A program made the translations under genes and the position numbers. Source: Dastarcus helophoroides (taxonomy: Eukaryota; Arthropoda; Insecta; Coleoptera; Bothrideridae). From it: a DNA stretch of 64,000 bases. The stretch spans positions 18,662,857 to 18,726,856 of the forward strand of contig CM053331.1 in the NCBI GenBank assembly GCA_028583605.1. Reading direction: 5' to 3'. Of the stretch, positions 46,515 through 56,111 are shown in pieces; position 1 is the stretch's first letter; every line of letters starts with the position of its first letter. The notes under the pieces were generated by a model. The model was not told the DNA's origin. It worked only from the letters and a program-made list of their open reading frames with translations, and made no database searches.

Positions 46515-48221
46515 ATGATTAAAAGGATTAAACGCGATTTGGCTTCGATTTCCCGACAATTGCTCGAACTCCATCTGGAACTTTCGAGTAGGTTGTCGGT
46601 TGAACATTGGAGTCATTTCGACGCCATATCCTATAATCAATGCGAAAAAACCTTTGAATTAGAAAATCTGAAACACAAGAAGAAATTCGAATCCCTAAGT
46701 CCCAAGGTCAAAACTCATAGTTCGGTCTCAAAAACAGTAGTCAATTTGTCTTCCCGTCCACTATCGGATAACGAACAGACCATCTTATCCAAAGGACTGA
46801 ATTTTGCTGTCGCCCCAAGAAAAATTCCAACTGAAGAAATAATCAGTGCGGTAGAGTCTTCCATCAGAACTCTCCCTAAGGAGGTTGCAGATCCCATTCG
46901 TTTTCAAACCACAAAAATTCTAAAACATGCCAAACCACCAAAGTCCAACATTTCTAGAGAAGAAAGATGTGCCCTTAAAACCCTAAAAACAGATTCTTCA
47001 ATCACTATTCTTTCGGCTGACAAAGGTAATGCAACTGTCATCTTGGATAAATCCGAGTATGCATCCAAAATTAACGCCCTGTTAAATGACGGATCCTATA
47101 TTCCTCTTCCTCGGGACCCAACAAGCAAAATTGAACGTGAACTAAAGTCGAAACTAAAATCCTCAAATTTGCCCGCAGACACTCTCAGACATCTTGTTCC
47201 GAAAGAATCCAAACCACCTCGTCTTTATGGTCTCCCCAAAATTCACAAACCCAATATTCCTCTTAGGCCCATTGTCAGCACGATAAATTTACCTACCTAC
47301 AATGTCTCGAAATACTTATCTAACATCCTCAAGTCATATACCGGAAACACATCATCACACGTCCTAAATTCCAAACAATTTGTCGAATTATTGTCCGAAT
47401 TAACCCTAGACCTCAACGACATATTAGTAAGTTTTGACGTCACTTCACTATTCACAGACGTCTCAGTTTCCGACTCCATGACGATAATTCGTCAATTACT
47501 TTCAGGCAAAGAGAATGCAGATTCTCTAGCTGATTTAACTGAAATGTGCCTCACATCGACTTATTTTTCTTTTAATGGCAGTTTCTATAAACAAGTCTTC
47601 GGCACCCCGATGGGTTCTCCCTTATCCCCAGTCGTAGCAAATATTTTTATGGAATCTTTCGAAAACACTGCGTTGGAAACTGCAGATTTAAAACCCAAGG
47701 TTTGGGTTCGGTATGTAGATGACACATTTATTGTATGGCCACATGGCAAGGATTCACTAAATTTATTTTTGGAACACCTAAACAGTTTACATTCCTCTAT
47801 TAGCTTCACTATGGAAATCGAAAACAATGGTTCTCTTCCTTTTCTTGACGTACTGGTCACTCGTTTACCAAACGGTCGCGTTTCTCATTCCGTTTATCGA
47901 AAACCCACCCATACTAATCGTTATTTGCATGCAGAGTCCCATCATCACCCTTCCCAAAAACGTTCCGTCATAAATTCACTGGTTTCACGAGCTGTAGCAA
48001 TTTCACAACCAATAAATCTTTCAGACGAGTTGAACAATATTCGTTTCAACCTCCGCAACAATGGTTACAAATCGCACGACATTGAAACTGTCATTAAACG
48101 ACATCTTCACCCTACCCCTCGTCCTTCACAAAATTCAATAGTTTCTTCAAAAGCCTTTCTTCCTTATGATTCGCGGAGTAACAGATCAAATCGGAAAATT
48201 ATTGAGAAAACACAACATTAA
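46515..48221 (+). CDS. Penelope-like element reverse transcriptase (open, C-terminus shifted)
   Basis: The open frame extends further upstream, but the likely start is MIKRIKRDLASISRQLLELH. RT motifs in order: SADKGNATVILDKSEY, PPRLYGLPKIHKPNIPLRPI, ILVSFDVTSLFTDVSV (first catalytic Asp), GTPMGSPLSPVVANIFME and VWVRYVDDTFIVW (catalytic Asp pair), and LPFLDVLVTR. This is the Penelope-type RT, related to telomerase. The frame is intact over about 570 codons but ends SRSNRSNRKIIEKTQH after a local frameshift at about 48170; the sister copy reads through as DRGVTDQIGKLLRKHNIK. The endonuclease therefore lies in another frame, downstream. Confidence 0.93.
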   Translation: MIKRIKRDLASISRQLLELHLELSSRLSVEHWSHFDAISYNQCEKTFELENLKHKKKFESLSPKVKTHSSVSKTVVNLSSRPLSDNEQTILSKGLNFAVAPRKIPTEEIISAVESSIRTLPKEVADPIRFQTTKILKHAKPPKSNISREERCALKTLKTDSSITILSADKGNATVILDKSEYASKINALLNDGSYIPLPRDPTSKIERELKSKLKSSNLPADTLRHLVPKESKPPRLYGLPKIHKPNIPLRPIVSTINLPTYNVSKYLSNILKSYTGNTSSHVLNSKQFVELLSELTLDLNDILVSFDVTSLFTDVSVSDSMTIIRQLLSGKENADSLADLTEMCLTSTYFSFNGSFYKQVFGTPMGSPLSPVVANIFMESFENTALETADLKPKVWVRYVDDTFIVWPHGKDSLNLFLEHLNSLHSSISFTMEIENNGSLPFLDVLVTRLPNGRVSHSVYRKPTHTNRYLHAESHHHPSQKRSVINSLVSRAVAISQPINLSDELNNIRFNLRNNGYKSHDIETVIKRHLHPTPRPSQNSIVSSKAFLPYDSRSNRSNRKIIEKTQH

Positions 48222-48607
48222 AATCCTCAAAGATCCAACAGCTCCTTCCATCTCCCAAAGATAAAATTTCATCCTTTTGTTCTAATGGCGTGTATAGGGT
48301 TCCTTGTTCTTGTGGTTCAGTGTACATCGGAAAAACGGGGCGATCATTTAAGACGCGAATATCCGAGCACCAAAGGTGTCTTAGGTCTGGTTTATTTTCG
48401 CAGTCAGCCATTGCCGAACATCAACATGAGACCGGACATAAGATTCTCTTCGATAATATTTCAATTATATCCAATATTCCCAATTACTATAATAGGAAGA
48501 TACGTGAGGCCATCGAAATCCAAAAATTCCCCAATAACATCAACAGAGACGAAGGTTACATGTTTTCCTCCATCTGGAAACCAACCATCGGAAATCTTCG
48601 GAAGTGA
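48200..48607 (+). CDS. Penelope GIY-YIG endonuclease domain, out of frame with RT
   Basis: The frame reads LLPSPKDKISSFCSNGVYRV, then PCSCGSVYIGKTGRSFKTRI, SEHQRCLRSGLFSQSAIAEH, QHETGHKILFDNISIISNIP and NRKIREAIEIQKFPNNINRD, and stops at 48607. The CxCGxxYIGxTGRxxxxRxxEH signature and the conserved HxxxTGH segment identify the Penelope-specific GIY-YIG nuclease, which nicks the target for target-primed reverse transcription. It joins the RT only after a shift between NIKILK and IQQLLPSPKD. The same shift exists in the inverted copy, so it predates the duplication. Confidence 0.9.
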
Positions 48608-48649
48608 TCACACAGACGCGTGGTATATAAAGTTTCCCTTTCCCTCTTT

Positions 48650-48885
48650 CCTGTCAGAAGAGTTTCGCCTCTGGTATGGTGGACATACTGAGTTACCGTG
48701 CTCTTCTGCCTAAACTTTCTTTTGTACCAAGTTTCAATTCAGAAGAGTTTCGCCTCTGGTATGGTGGACATACTGAGTTACCGTGCTCTTCTGTCTAAAC
48801 TTTCTTATCCTTTGTACCAATTTTCAATTCAGAAGAGTTTCGCCTCTGGTATGGTGGACATACTCAGTTACCGTGCTCTGATGTT
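48650..48885 (+). repeat. Three tandem 85-90-bp units in the right Penelope tail
   Basis: AGAAGAGTTTCGCCTCTGGT recurs three times (about 48656, 48741, 48831), as the inverted counterpart of the array at 45196-45422. It lies in the 3' untranslated part of the element. Confidence 0.93.
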
Positions 48886-49489
48886 TTGAAATTGGCCTTT
48901 TATTTTTATTTTTATTTTTTGCATATTCCCTCATTTCATTTATTTTTCTTTATTTGTTCCTGAAGAAGCCCCCTACGATGGTGGGCGAAACGTCGAACAC
49001 TTTTAGTAGTTCTTTGACACGGTCCAATCCCGGAAGAAGTATATCCTGTACTGACTCTGGCCGTGGAAGCCTTCGTTATCATATTGGGAACGGTTGCTCG
49101 TATCACTTTCAGAAGGTATTCCTTTTTTAGGTAAAAAATGTGGGGAAATAAAATTACCCATTTAAAATAAATGTACCTGACCACATTAAAAAGTTATGAT
49201 GATTTAGAGTCATGCGGGATGGCGCAGGCAGCGCCCCCCCAACAGCTATTGATAATATGTTACCAAATTAGAGTTCGTGGACTTAAGAAACCTCCTTGTG
49301 CCAGATTTTGTGCCTATATTACAATTTATTTAATAGTTGTACAAAAAAATGGGAATTTATTTTTCAAATATGACACCCTGTATCTTTGTTAATATCAACT
49401 TTTGGTATTAGGTAAATATAGCTAAATCGCATATGTTTACACGAAAAATATACCCTTGCTCTGTGTATCATTACTTATTACCTGTAGAT

Positions 49490-49640
49490 TCACAAGAGAC
49501 GAAAAGAAAATACTGGTACCAGCACACCGAAAGAATCGATGAAAATAGAATGGTCAAACAAGCGAAGATATTGAAACCAACAGAAAAAAGAACACAAAGA
49601 AGACCGATGAAAAGAATGATAGATGTCTTTAATATAACTT
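49490..49640 (+). pseudogene. Fragment resembling the tail of a non-LTR reverse transcriptase
   Basis: The frame reads DSQETKRKYWYQHTERIDEN, RMVKQAKILKPTEKRTQRRP and MKRMID. The pattern 'W-H--R--E-R--K-A------KR--GRP--RW-D' is the usual C-terminal end of insect LINE reverse transcriptases. Only about 45 codons remain and it lies between the second and third shells of the nest, so the identification is tentative. Confidence 0.4.
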
Positions 49641-50020
49641 TAATAAAAAAATGAAATTTAGGTCCGTATCTTTTTTGTTTTAGGTTTAATAGTTTTTACT
49701 TGTGAACAAATAAAAAATTTGAAAAAAATTACGTAGGAATCCATACAACATATCTTATTGGCTTAATAACTCTGCAAATGATGTTCAAAAATATTGCGTC
49801 TTAAATTGAACACGGTGTACGTGATGTGACAAAACAGCTTCTAATAGCAAAAACATTCTCAGATTTTGAGCCATTTATAAAAAGTATAAGATTTGGCTCT
49901 TTGATAACGCATAAGCATTGAAAGAGCCCACAAAAGTTTTAAAACAGCCAAGTTTTTAATACAGCGACTTAAAATTAACAATAACAACATTGAAAATATT
50001 CATTGTAATATAAAATGTTA

Positions 50021-50128
50021 CTTAAAAGTATTTTTCGTAAAACTGTCATTAAAAATGACATTTTTAGTTCATTGATAAGTGAACTAAAAATTGACTTTTA
50101 TAATGACACGTGTCAAAAACACTTTTAA
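50021..50128. repeat. 108-bp imperfect hairpin
   Basis: CTTAAAAGTATTTTT...GTCATTAAAAATGAC...TTTTTAGTTCA is mirrored by TGAACTAAAAATTGAC...TAATGAC...AAAACACTTTTAAC, with an 8-nt loop TTGATAAG. It may be a tiny fold-back element inside the pogo-like element. Confidence 0.7.
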
Positions 50129-51299
50129 CACTAGTGCCACAAAGTTTTTGCGAACAAGTAATAATAGTAAATATAGCTGCGTTTCTCAAACTTTTTTTGC
50201 CCTGGCCCGGTGGTTTTTAATATTTCCCCTACCCACTAAAAGATGTTTTAATGTATAAGAACTGATCATTTGTGAGTATGAAGACAATTCTGCAACCTGG
50301 TATTTTATTTTTATGGCCCAGTGCCGGGTCGTGGCTCACTAATTAGGAATCACTGATATATTAGCAATATGCCATAATAGAAAGCTAAAGATGTACCCAC
50401 AATATTAAAAAGATTCATTTTTGGTCGAACGGACTGGTCCTATATTATATAATATTGTTTTCAAACACAAAACATTCGAATAGTTATCAATTATTTATTT
50501 ATAATATTAATATTATTATTACAATCGAAACGGTTACTTATTTTAGTTTTCCTGAGAATTGCAGATGTATTTATGCTAGTAATCCATGCAAAAACTACGA
50601 CAGACGTTGCTTTTGGTCTCCACAATATTTAACAATAAAAATTTTTCTAATTTTTCAATATCATCCAGTGTTAATTTACAAAACTCTTCAAGGCGACATG
50701 CTCCAAATAATCCAAAAATTGACGAAACTTTTTACTACATATTTGGTGTCTGGAGCTTCATTCAGAAAATTGATTATCTTTTTGTAATACTTGCTTATAT
50801 CCTAGTTGTTTTTTATTTGCCAACTAGCTTTTATCATAAAGAGATTCCATAGCTTAGAATTTCCTGCAACCTAAACCAAAATTATATTTTTAGTGAAGTT
50901 ATCCGCGTGCCATCATATTGTTGTCGTGATTTTTGGGGCAATAAATCTGAATTGATGTATTTGTTCTTTCCTCAACATCTGGTGAAATAATAAAATTGCT
51001 TTAATTTCCAATCATTTCTTCAAAATCCATGTTTATTAGCTATAAAATTTAAAATATTTTAGGACAGGTTCAATTGTGGTCACTAATAAACAGTAAACAA
51101 CTTACAATTGTTTTATTTAGCTACACTATTCAGTACCTGACTTGATTGTCCCAGGTAATTGTCAAATATGTAATTCAACGGGCAAACGATAAATCGAAAA
51201 TTTAACCCTGCAGACTACGACCGCGTTCTTTCCGCAATACTCTACACTCACAAAATAGAACGTCACTTTTAACACTTGTATCATAAATAACTATTTGAC

Positions 51300-52850
51300 A
51301 ATAATAATGCCACAATTATTCCACAAGATTCATGTGCCCAATTACCACTCTTTATTGCTGTTACTATAATTCCTATTGCACACTACACAATTATCCTGTC
51401 CTCTTTATCTTTTATTTTTATTATTAATTGAGATCTTTTTTATTTCCGGCAATATTGTACCATCTCTAGGATCTAATATACCAGAATCTTTATCTTTATT
51501 ACTCTTAGATTTCTCAGCAAATGCTTTTTTAAATTTTTTCTGGTCATTTCCTTTACAGACTTTCTCTTTTGGCTTACATTTGCGTCCTTTTTTTTATCTT
51601 GTTTTTATCAAAATTATCCGTTACAGTGGCAGATGACATTTTTCTGATCTTACTTACGAAGTGTGTTTTTCCTGTGAACTGCCTTTAAAAATGGTGTAAT
51701 CATTGCAGTAATATACATAGATGCCCTAATATGGTTCTAGGAGAAACTGTAGATGCCGAAGCACTTTGTTTTTCTGAATTCTTGAAATTGGCAGTGAAGG
51801 TACACAAACAGATAAAGGCGAAGAAGGTAAATTCTCTTTGATTTCAGTTACGTTGTTGTTATTTTTCTTATCAAACTCTAATCCAGAACTATCATCCACA
51901 AATGATGCTATAAACTCTTCTTCTCCAAATATGTTTGAACTCATGGGATAAATTCCTACCTTGAGGAAACCTTGTGTAATATTGTAAGGACTGAAGGTTA
52001 ATAGACATGCATTTTTTACAAACTGTACAACTCTCCAAAACGATTAAACCCGGATTTTCTTTGGAGGGCTTTACATGCACTACAACATGTTCCAGAACTT
52101 TTATAAATCATTTTTCATTCATCCATTCCAAAAAATGTTAGCTAAACCAACAGCTCCTGATGCTACATTGGGTAACAAGATGTTTTTGTAATTGACTTGT
52201 GAAAATACAAAAATTGGTGGTATAAAACCACCAACAGCGTTTATGAAAACCAAAGTTGTCATCAAAGTTCATCGTTCTTCTGATGTTACTTGTCTGATTT
52301 GTTTCGATCCTCTTTCAGCAATAACTTTGAGAGGATTGGTAACAGTGCTACAGTCTGTTTCATTGGCGTTAAATATCATGTACAGTGGAAAATTATGTCT
52401 TGTGAAAACATCAGTAAGGTTTTCAAAAAACGTGCTAAGCTCGTTTGATTAAAACTAGTTGCTTTGGAAAGGCAGTGCTTTCAGGTTTTCTGACTGCAAA
52501 GGTTTTGTCTACTCATAAGTCTTTTCAACCAATCATCAGTAATTTTTTAGTTTATTGTATTGTAAGATCATAATATATTTTCGACGCAGTTTTCAAATAA
52601 TCCGCTAGCAAACTCTCTTGTTCCACAGTAAAATACGCTTATTATCTATGGTAGTGTTATGCTTGTAAGATGATTCACCAACGTATTTTACCTTCTTGAC
52701 TATTTTGGCAAAGTAATTTCTTGAAATATTAAGGAAAAGACTACTTTTATTTATAGAGCGGCCTTTCTCAATCACTTCACTAACAGCTTCCTCTATTGTA
52801 GATGCTGCGGGTCTTTTACGGTTCTTTAGCTTCACTGTTTCAAATGACAT
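51300..52850 (-). pseudogene. Pogo/Tigger-like transposase, multiply broken
   Basis: The minus strand opens MSFETVKLKNRKRPAASTIE with a CENP-B-type helix-turn-helix (EEAVSEVIEKGRSINKSSLF). The DDE core follows: YMIFNANETDCSTV, ERGSKQIRQVTSEERMTLVT, FINAVGGFIPPIFVFSQVNY and, degraded, HVKPSKENPGLIVLE. In the active family the latter leads into the 'DNH' Asp, which is lost here. A basic linker and a CxxC...WAHESC zinc-finger-like tail (51300-51400) resemble the PHD-like ends of insect pogo proteins. Frame breaks occur near 52600, 52450, 52150 and 51950. It belongs to the outer shell of the nest. Confidence 0.75.
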
Positions 52851-53775
52851 TCTTTCCTAAAGTTGAGAAAAGGTAAATTTTAATCAAATATCCTTATCGT
52901 ATGGTTAAAAATAAGGTGTCCTTAAAATAAAATCTTTATTGATAATTATTAAACTCAGAATATTTTTAGCAGCTTTTTAGCACGTTAATTTCAATTATAG
53001 TACGTTAATCACCTGTCACAATAGCCCACATACAAATTTCTTTTTAAAAGTTTGTTGATTTTTTTATGTCATCGTTGTCAATGATACGATAAAGCTTTGA
53101 ATGCATTTCGATTATTAGCGATCTAAACAATCTCGGACGTGGAGACGACTCGGTCAACCCCTCGTCGCCTAGAAACGTCCTCGATTATTATAAATCGCCT
53201 AATATTCTCGTTACATTAATAGCAATTATTATTCATATAATGAAAAAATAAAGACTTTGAAATATAATTAAAAACAGGCTTTGAAAAAGTTGATTATGGA
53301 AGAGTCGGCTTTTTCATTCATTGTAGCCCAACTCCGACAAAACATATTTACCCAACAAATATAATTTTATAAATTAGTACGAATTTAAAGCTTTGCCTGT
53401 AAAATATGTATATTATTGGAAGGCCTAATATATTCACAAAATTGGAGTATATTCGTATTGCTCCTATTTTTGTTTGTGGGTGACAGCCGATCATTGTTGA
53501 TATTTTAAGATTCTAATTCGTGCACCGTTGCTTTGAAAACTACCACATAAATAAGACTGGCTCTTTTACAACATGGCTCTTTTATGCCACTTTTTTTGTA
53601 AGCCTAAATATACTGTAAACTGTGTCTAATTAATAATTTACAAATCTGAATACTATGAGAAACAAATTAAATAAACCTAATATAAAACAAATCTTTTGGA
53701 TTAGATTCGTTAGGTATAGTATATATATTTTTTCGGTATTTATTTTAATAGTATATCAAAGAAAATGTTTTTTAG

Positions 53776-53888
53776 AAAGATGGCTTCAGCAACTTCGCTA
53801 CCACCGACAACTGTTTCCAGCCTTGCATCCCCCATCACTGAGTCGGCTAGAGTACATTCTTAGATGCCTTGCCTATATGTCTAACATG
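53776..53888 (+). CDS. Unc-13-4B: Unc-13-4B exon (MUN region)
   Basis: The acceptor is TTTTTAG ending at 53775; the donor GTATGC starts at 53889. AA completes the split codon to glutamate, then the frame reads RWLQQLRYHRQLFPALHPPS and LSRLEYILRCLAYMSNM, matching the MUN helices of UNC13D/BAIAP3. The exon is 113 nt and ends in phase 0. It lies 178 bp after the right end of the pogo-like nest that fills the preceding intron. A missing small exon between 41979 and 53776 cannot be excluded, but the direct join is in phase and reads naturally. Confidence 0.87.
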
Positions 53889-53942
53889 GTATGCACAGTT
53901 TAAGATGCACTTAATCATGTATCTAAAAAATAAACACTTTAG

Positions 53943-54151
53943 AAAGCATTCTGGAAATGTTGCCCGTTTAATAAGGAAATAAGGGGAGAAATAGTAGCTA
54001 CATTGCGAAAAGGAACACCGGAGTGGTTTAATGGTTTAAAGATAAATTTAGTGCCTCTGGATGTGTATGACCACTGTTTTGTAGACTTCTGTTCAGAGAT
54101 CTATGTTCATTTGCAGCATGGGCTCTATCATTATCATCCACTGTTTGAGGG
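53943..54151 (+). CDS. Unc-13-4B: Unc-13-4B exon (MUN region) after a 54-bp intron
   Basis: The acceptor TTTAG ends at 53942 and the donor GTAAGT starts at 54152. The frame reads KAFWKCCPFNKEIRGEIVAT and LRKGTPEWFNGLKINLVPLD, and ends HLQHGLYHYHPLFEG. This is the conserved stretch following the previous exon in Munc13-4-like proteins. The separating intron (53889-53942) is only 54 bp, normal for insects but in sharp contrast with the multi-kilobase introns elsewhere in the gene. The exon ends in phase 2, so at least one further exon must exist; it was not recognised before 64000. Confidence 0.88.
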
Positions 54152-54827
54152 GTAAGTTATTACAGTGTTATAAAAAAGCAATCAAAAACATTTAAAAAAC
54201 GAAGGAATTATTGAAATTAAATAAAATTGTACTGCTGCAAAAATGAAGAATGCCACCAGTTAAAAAAATATTTTGTCAATGGCTCGCTAACCGTATCCTA
54301 TTTTACCAAAATATTAAACCAAACGGTAACACTTGTAAACACGGATTTTGTAGCTCATGTGTAAATATATTAAAAAGGAAGATCCACACCCTCATTGTTG
54401 ATAATTCAAGTCAAGTGGAGTTCCATCCATGCCTATTTGCTGTTTTCATCAGCTGCATGGTATTAACTTTCCATGATGTAAGGTGGCATATGTGCAACAC
54501 TTTGATGACTTCATGCCTTTCACGGAGTTGCACTCTGTTACGTTAATCATATTTAAAAAAGTTCGTACTTATAATTGAAACTATCTTCCTGTCAATAGTG
54601 GTCAAAAAGGGGAAGAGTTCTTTATTAACATTATGGTTATTTGAAATTAGTAGAGACGTTAGAAATACAGTTGCATCGGAACTATCCCTTTCATAAACTC
54701 TTGTTTGTATTCGCTCTGACTGGAAGTTTTATTACAACCCCATTATTACTGAAATAAATATCGACACTCTTAATTTTTTATATTTAAAACTAAATATCTC
54801 CCGAAATATAAGAACTAGACCCACAGA
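54152..54827. other. Intronic stretch after the last recognised exon
   Basis: The 98-codon frame 54250-54546 starts MPPVKKIFCQWLANRILFYQ and has no recognisable domain; it is probably chance. No exon of the host gene was recognised. Confidence 0.4.
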
Positions 54828-56111
54828 CAGTGTGTCCCTCCGGGAATCGTCGAGATCGATATCTGACAAAGTAGTCATCTAAAAAATTTAAAAATTTAAG
54901 AACTTAGCTATGTCGACAAGGCCAACACAACTAAAATATTTGCAAAGTTATAATACTTCGGCTTATACCGGATATTGACACCAACTTCGTTATTTTAAAT
55001 AAGACACCCTATATATTTTTGTATTTTTACATTTCATTTAATAATTTAAGTCACCTTGTATTAAAAACATTGTTCCTGAAATTTATAGATTTTGAGATAA
55101 TTTGATGTTTATTAAAAAAATTGGACAGATACGAGATCTCACAAAATTCTTTGTATCTTTTTCCAGAAACCAGGTATTTAGTTCATAGTTGACACGTGAG
55201 TAGAACACATACAAATCTATCTTACTTTTCAACTGATATAGGCATTGCGGAAGATACTTTTATAATTTTTGGAAATAATTGCAATTTTATCTTTTATTTC
55301 ACAGTCATTGAATTCTTATTGAGTAGCATATCAGTGACATAACGATTAGAAATAAATAAAAAGTACTTAAAAAACAATCGATATCGACAATTAGATTATG
55401 AAACAATCAGTCAAATTATTTATAGCAGTTCATAGTGTGTAATGAAGCTAAAATTGAAACATGACCAGTCGACATAATTGAAAATGCTATTTCTACATTT
55501 TTATTTATTCAACAGATATTCTTCTGATTTTGCTTCAACGGATTAGAAATTTGTAACATTTTTTTACCATTTGCTTTACTAGATTTTATCAGGGCTTTAC
55601 CTTATCTGGATATCGTACAGCAAATTTAGATTGTCGGAAAACAATAAACAATTTAAAATAATTCCTATTGCTAAAAAAGATGGTCAGGCATGCTTTTATT
55701 TTAGCTTCACCATACACTTTAAAATAAACTATAAAGACTTTGATAAATGGTTTCCTGGTAGTTTAGTTGTTGATAGAGATTATTTCCACTTATAACGTCA
55801 CTGATATGCGACTAGACAAGAGTCCATGTAATGTGAAATGGAAAAATAAAAGTAAAAAATGCAATTATTTCTAAAAGTTGTAACATCAACCGTTAAGAAG
55901 CTTATATCAGGTAAAAGATAATTAAAACCTATATAAGATATAGGGTGTTTAAAATAAAAAGTTATCGCCGTCTGAATTTACCAAAATATTTAGACATGAA
56001 TTCAACACTTTTATTGGCTTCGTCGACTTTGCTAAGTTATTAAATTTTCAACTTTCTTAGATAAGTAATTGGTCAGCTATCGATCTCGGCGATTCCCGGT
56101 GGAACACACTG
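54828..56111. mobile_element. Inverted-repeat MITE (CAGTGTG termini)
   Basis: The left begins CAGTGTGTCCCTCCGGGAAT. The right end, inverted, begins CAGTGTGTTCCACCGGGAAT. The arms extend about 185 bp through CGAGATCGATA-CTGAC, AACTTAGC-A-GTCGAC and AAATATTT-. The right end is followed by TA and the left preceded by GA, so a TA duplication may have mutated. There is no coding capacity in the 1,284 bp. Confidence 0.8.

Larger units (their letters stand above)
45027..49083. mobile_element. Penelope-like retroelement, inverted dimer, innermost element
   Basis: A 4.06-kb element is flanked by a perfect 12-bp direct repeat TTGGGAACGGTT (45015-45026, 49084-49095), taken as the target duplication. 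The right part (46495-49083) is a near-full copy on the + strand with reverse transcriptase and GIY-YIG parts. The left part (45027-46474) is a 5'-truncated copy in the opposite orientation, nearly identical to 47603-49050. It breaks off at the GTPMGSP motif of the RT. Inverted, truncated extra copies are a known habit of Penelope elements. Confidence 0.92.
44127..49484. mobile_element. TA-flanked MITE (CAGGACGGATCATAAG), third shell
   Basis: The left begins CAGGACGGATCATAAGTAAC. The right end, inverted, begins CAGGTAATAAGTAATGATAC. TA lies outside both (44125-44126, 49485-49486). The arms match for about 110 bp (CAGAGCAAG-GTTA/TATTTTT, GATTTAGCTA-ATTTACCT, TTGATATTAAC). It encloses the Penelope element. 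Its own sequence is about 1.3 kb without coding capacity. Confidence 0.78.
43172..49817. mobile_element. TA-flanked MITE (CACCGTGTTCAA family), second shell
   Basis: The left begins CATCGTGTTCAATTTAAGAC. The right end, inverted, begins CACCGTGTTCAATTTAAGAC. TA lies on both sides (43170-43171, 49818-49819). The arms match for about 120 bp (GCAGAGTTAATAAACCAATA, TATGAATTCCCACGTA). It is the same family as 12794-13476. Its own sequence is 43172-44124 plus 49487-49817. Confidence 0.8.
43063..53598. mobile_element. Pogo/Tigger-like DNA transposon, outer shell of a four-level nest
   Basis: The left end reads GGGGAAAGTGGCATAAAGAG. The right end, inverted, reads CAAAAAAAGTGGCATAAAAG. TA flanks both (43061-43062, 53599-53600). 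AAAGAGCC motifs recur near both ends (43077; 49911, 49931; 53560, 53575), as expected of subterminal sites. A broken pogo-type transposase is carried on the minus strand at 51300-52850. After subtracting the 6.65-kb insertion at 43172-49817, about 3.9 kb of element remains, a normal size for this class. Confidence 0.7.
11744..54151 (+). other. Unc-13-4B: Host gene span: Munc13-4/BAIAP3-type protein (unc-13 homolog 4B), internal part
   Basis: Seven exons on the + strand join with consistent phases into one reading frame of about 565 codons. They hold a C2 domain (exons 2-4) followed by the beginning of the MUN/MHD region (exons 4-7). In this family (UNC13D, BAIAP3, Drosophila stac) the protein is a Ca2+-regulated tethering and priming factor that works with SNAREs at sites of secretory-granule or late-endosome exocytosis. 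The gene is incomplete here: exon 1 begins at a splice acceptor, exon 7 ends at a donor, and no later exon was recognised up to 64000. Introns are 4.5, 5.8, 2.1, 16.5, 11.8 and 0.05 kb; all but the last are packed with transposons. The family call is firm; the 4A/4B paralogue assignment is less so. Confidence 0.88.

Noticed and set aside
45362..48713. 142-codon frames on both sides of the Penelope element
   Set aside because: They are alternative-frame shadows of the GIY-YIG domain and the 3' tandem units.
43063..53598. Possibility that the AAAGTGGCATAAA(A)GAGCC ends are only chance similarity
   Set aside because: TA flanks, repeated AAAGAGCC motifs and the enclosed pogo-type transposase support real ends, but the 12-13 base offset at the tips leaves some doubt.
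54250..54546. 98-codon frame after the last host exon, considered as the next Unc-13-4B exon
   Set aside because: The sequence does not resemble the family and there is no suitable acceptor in phase 2 before it.
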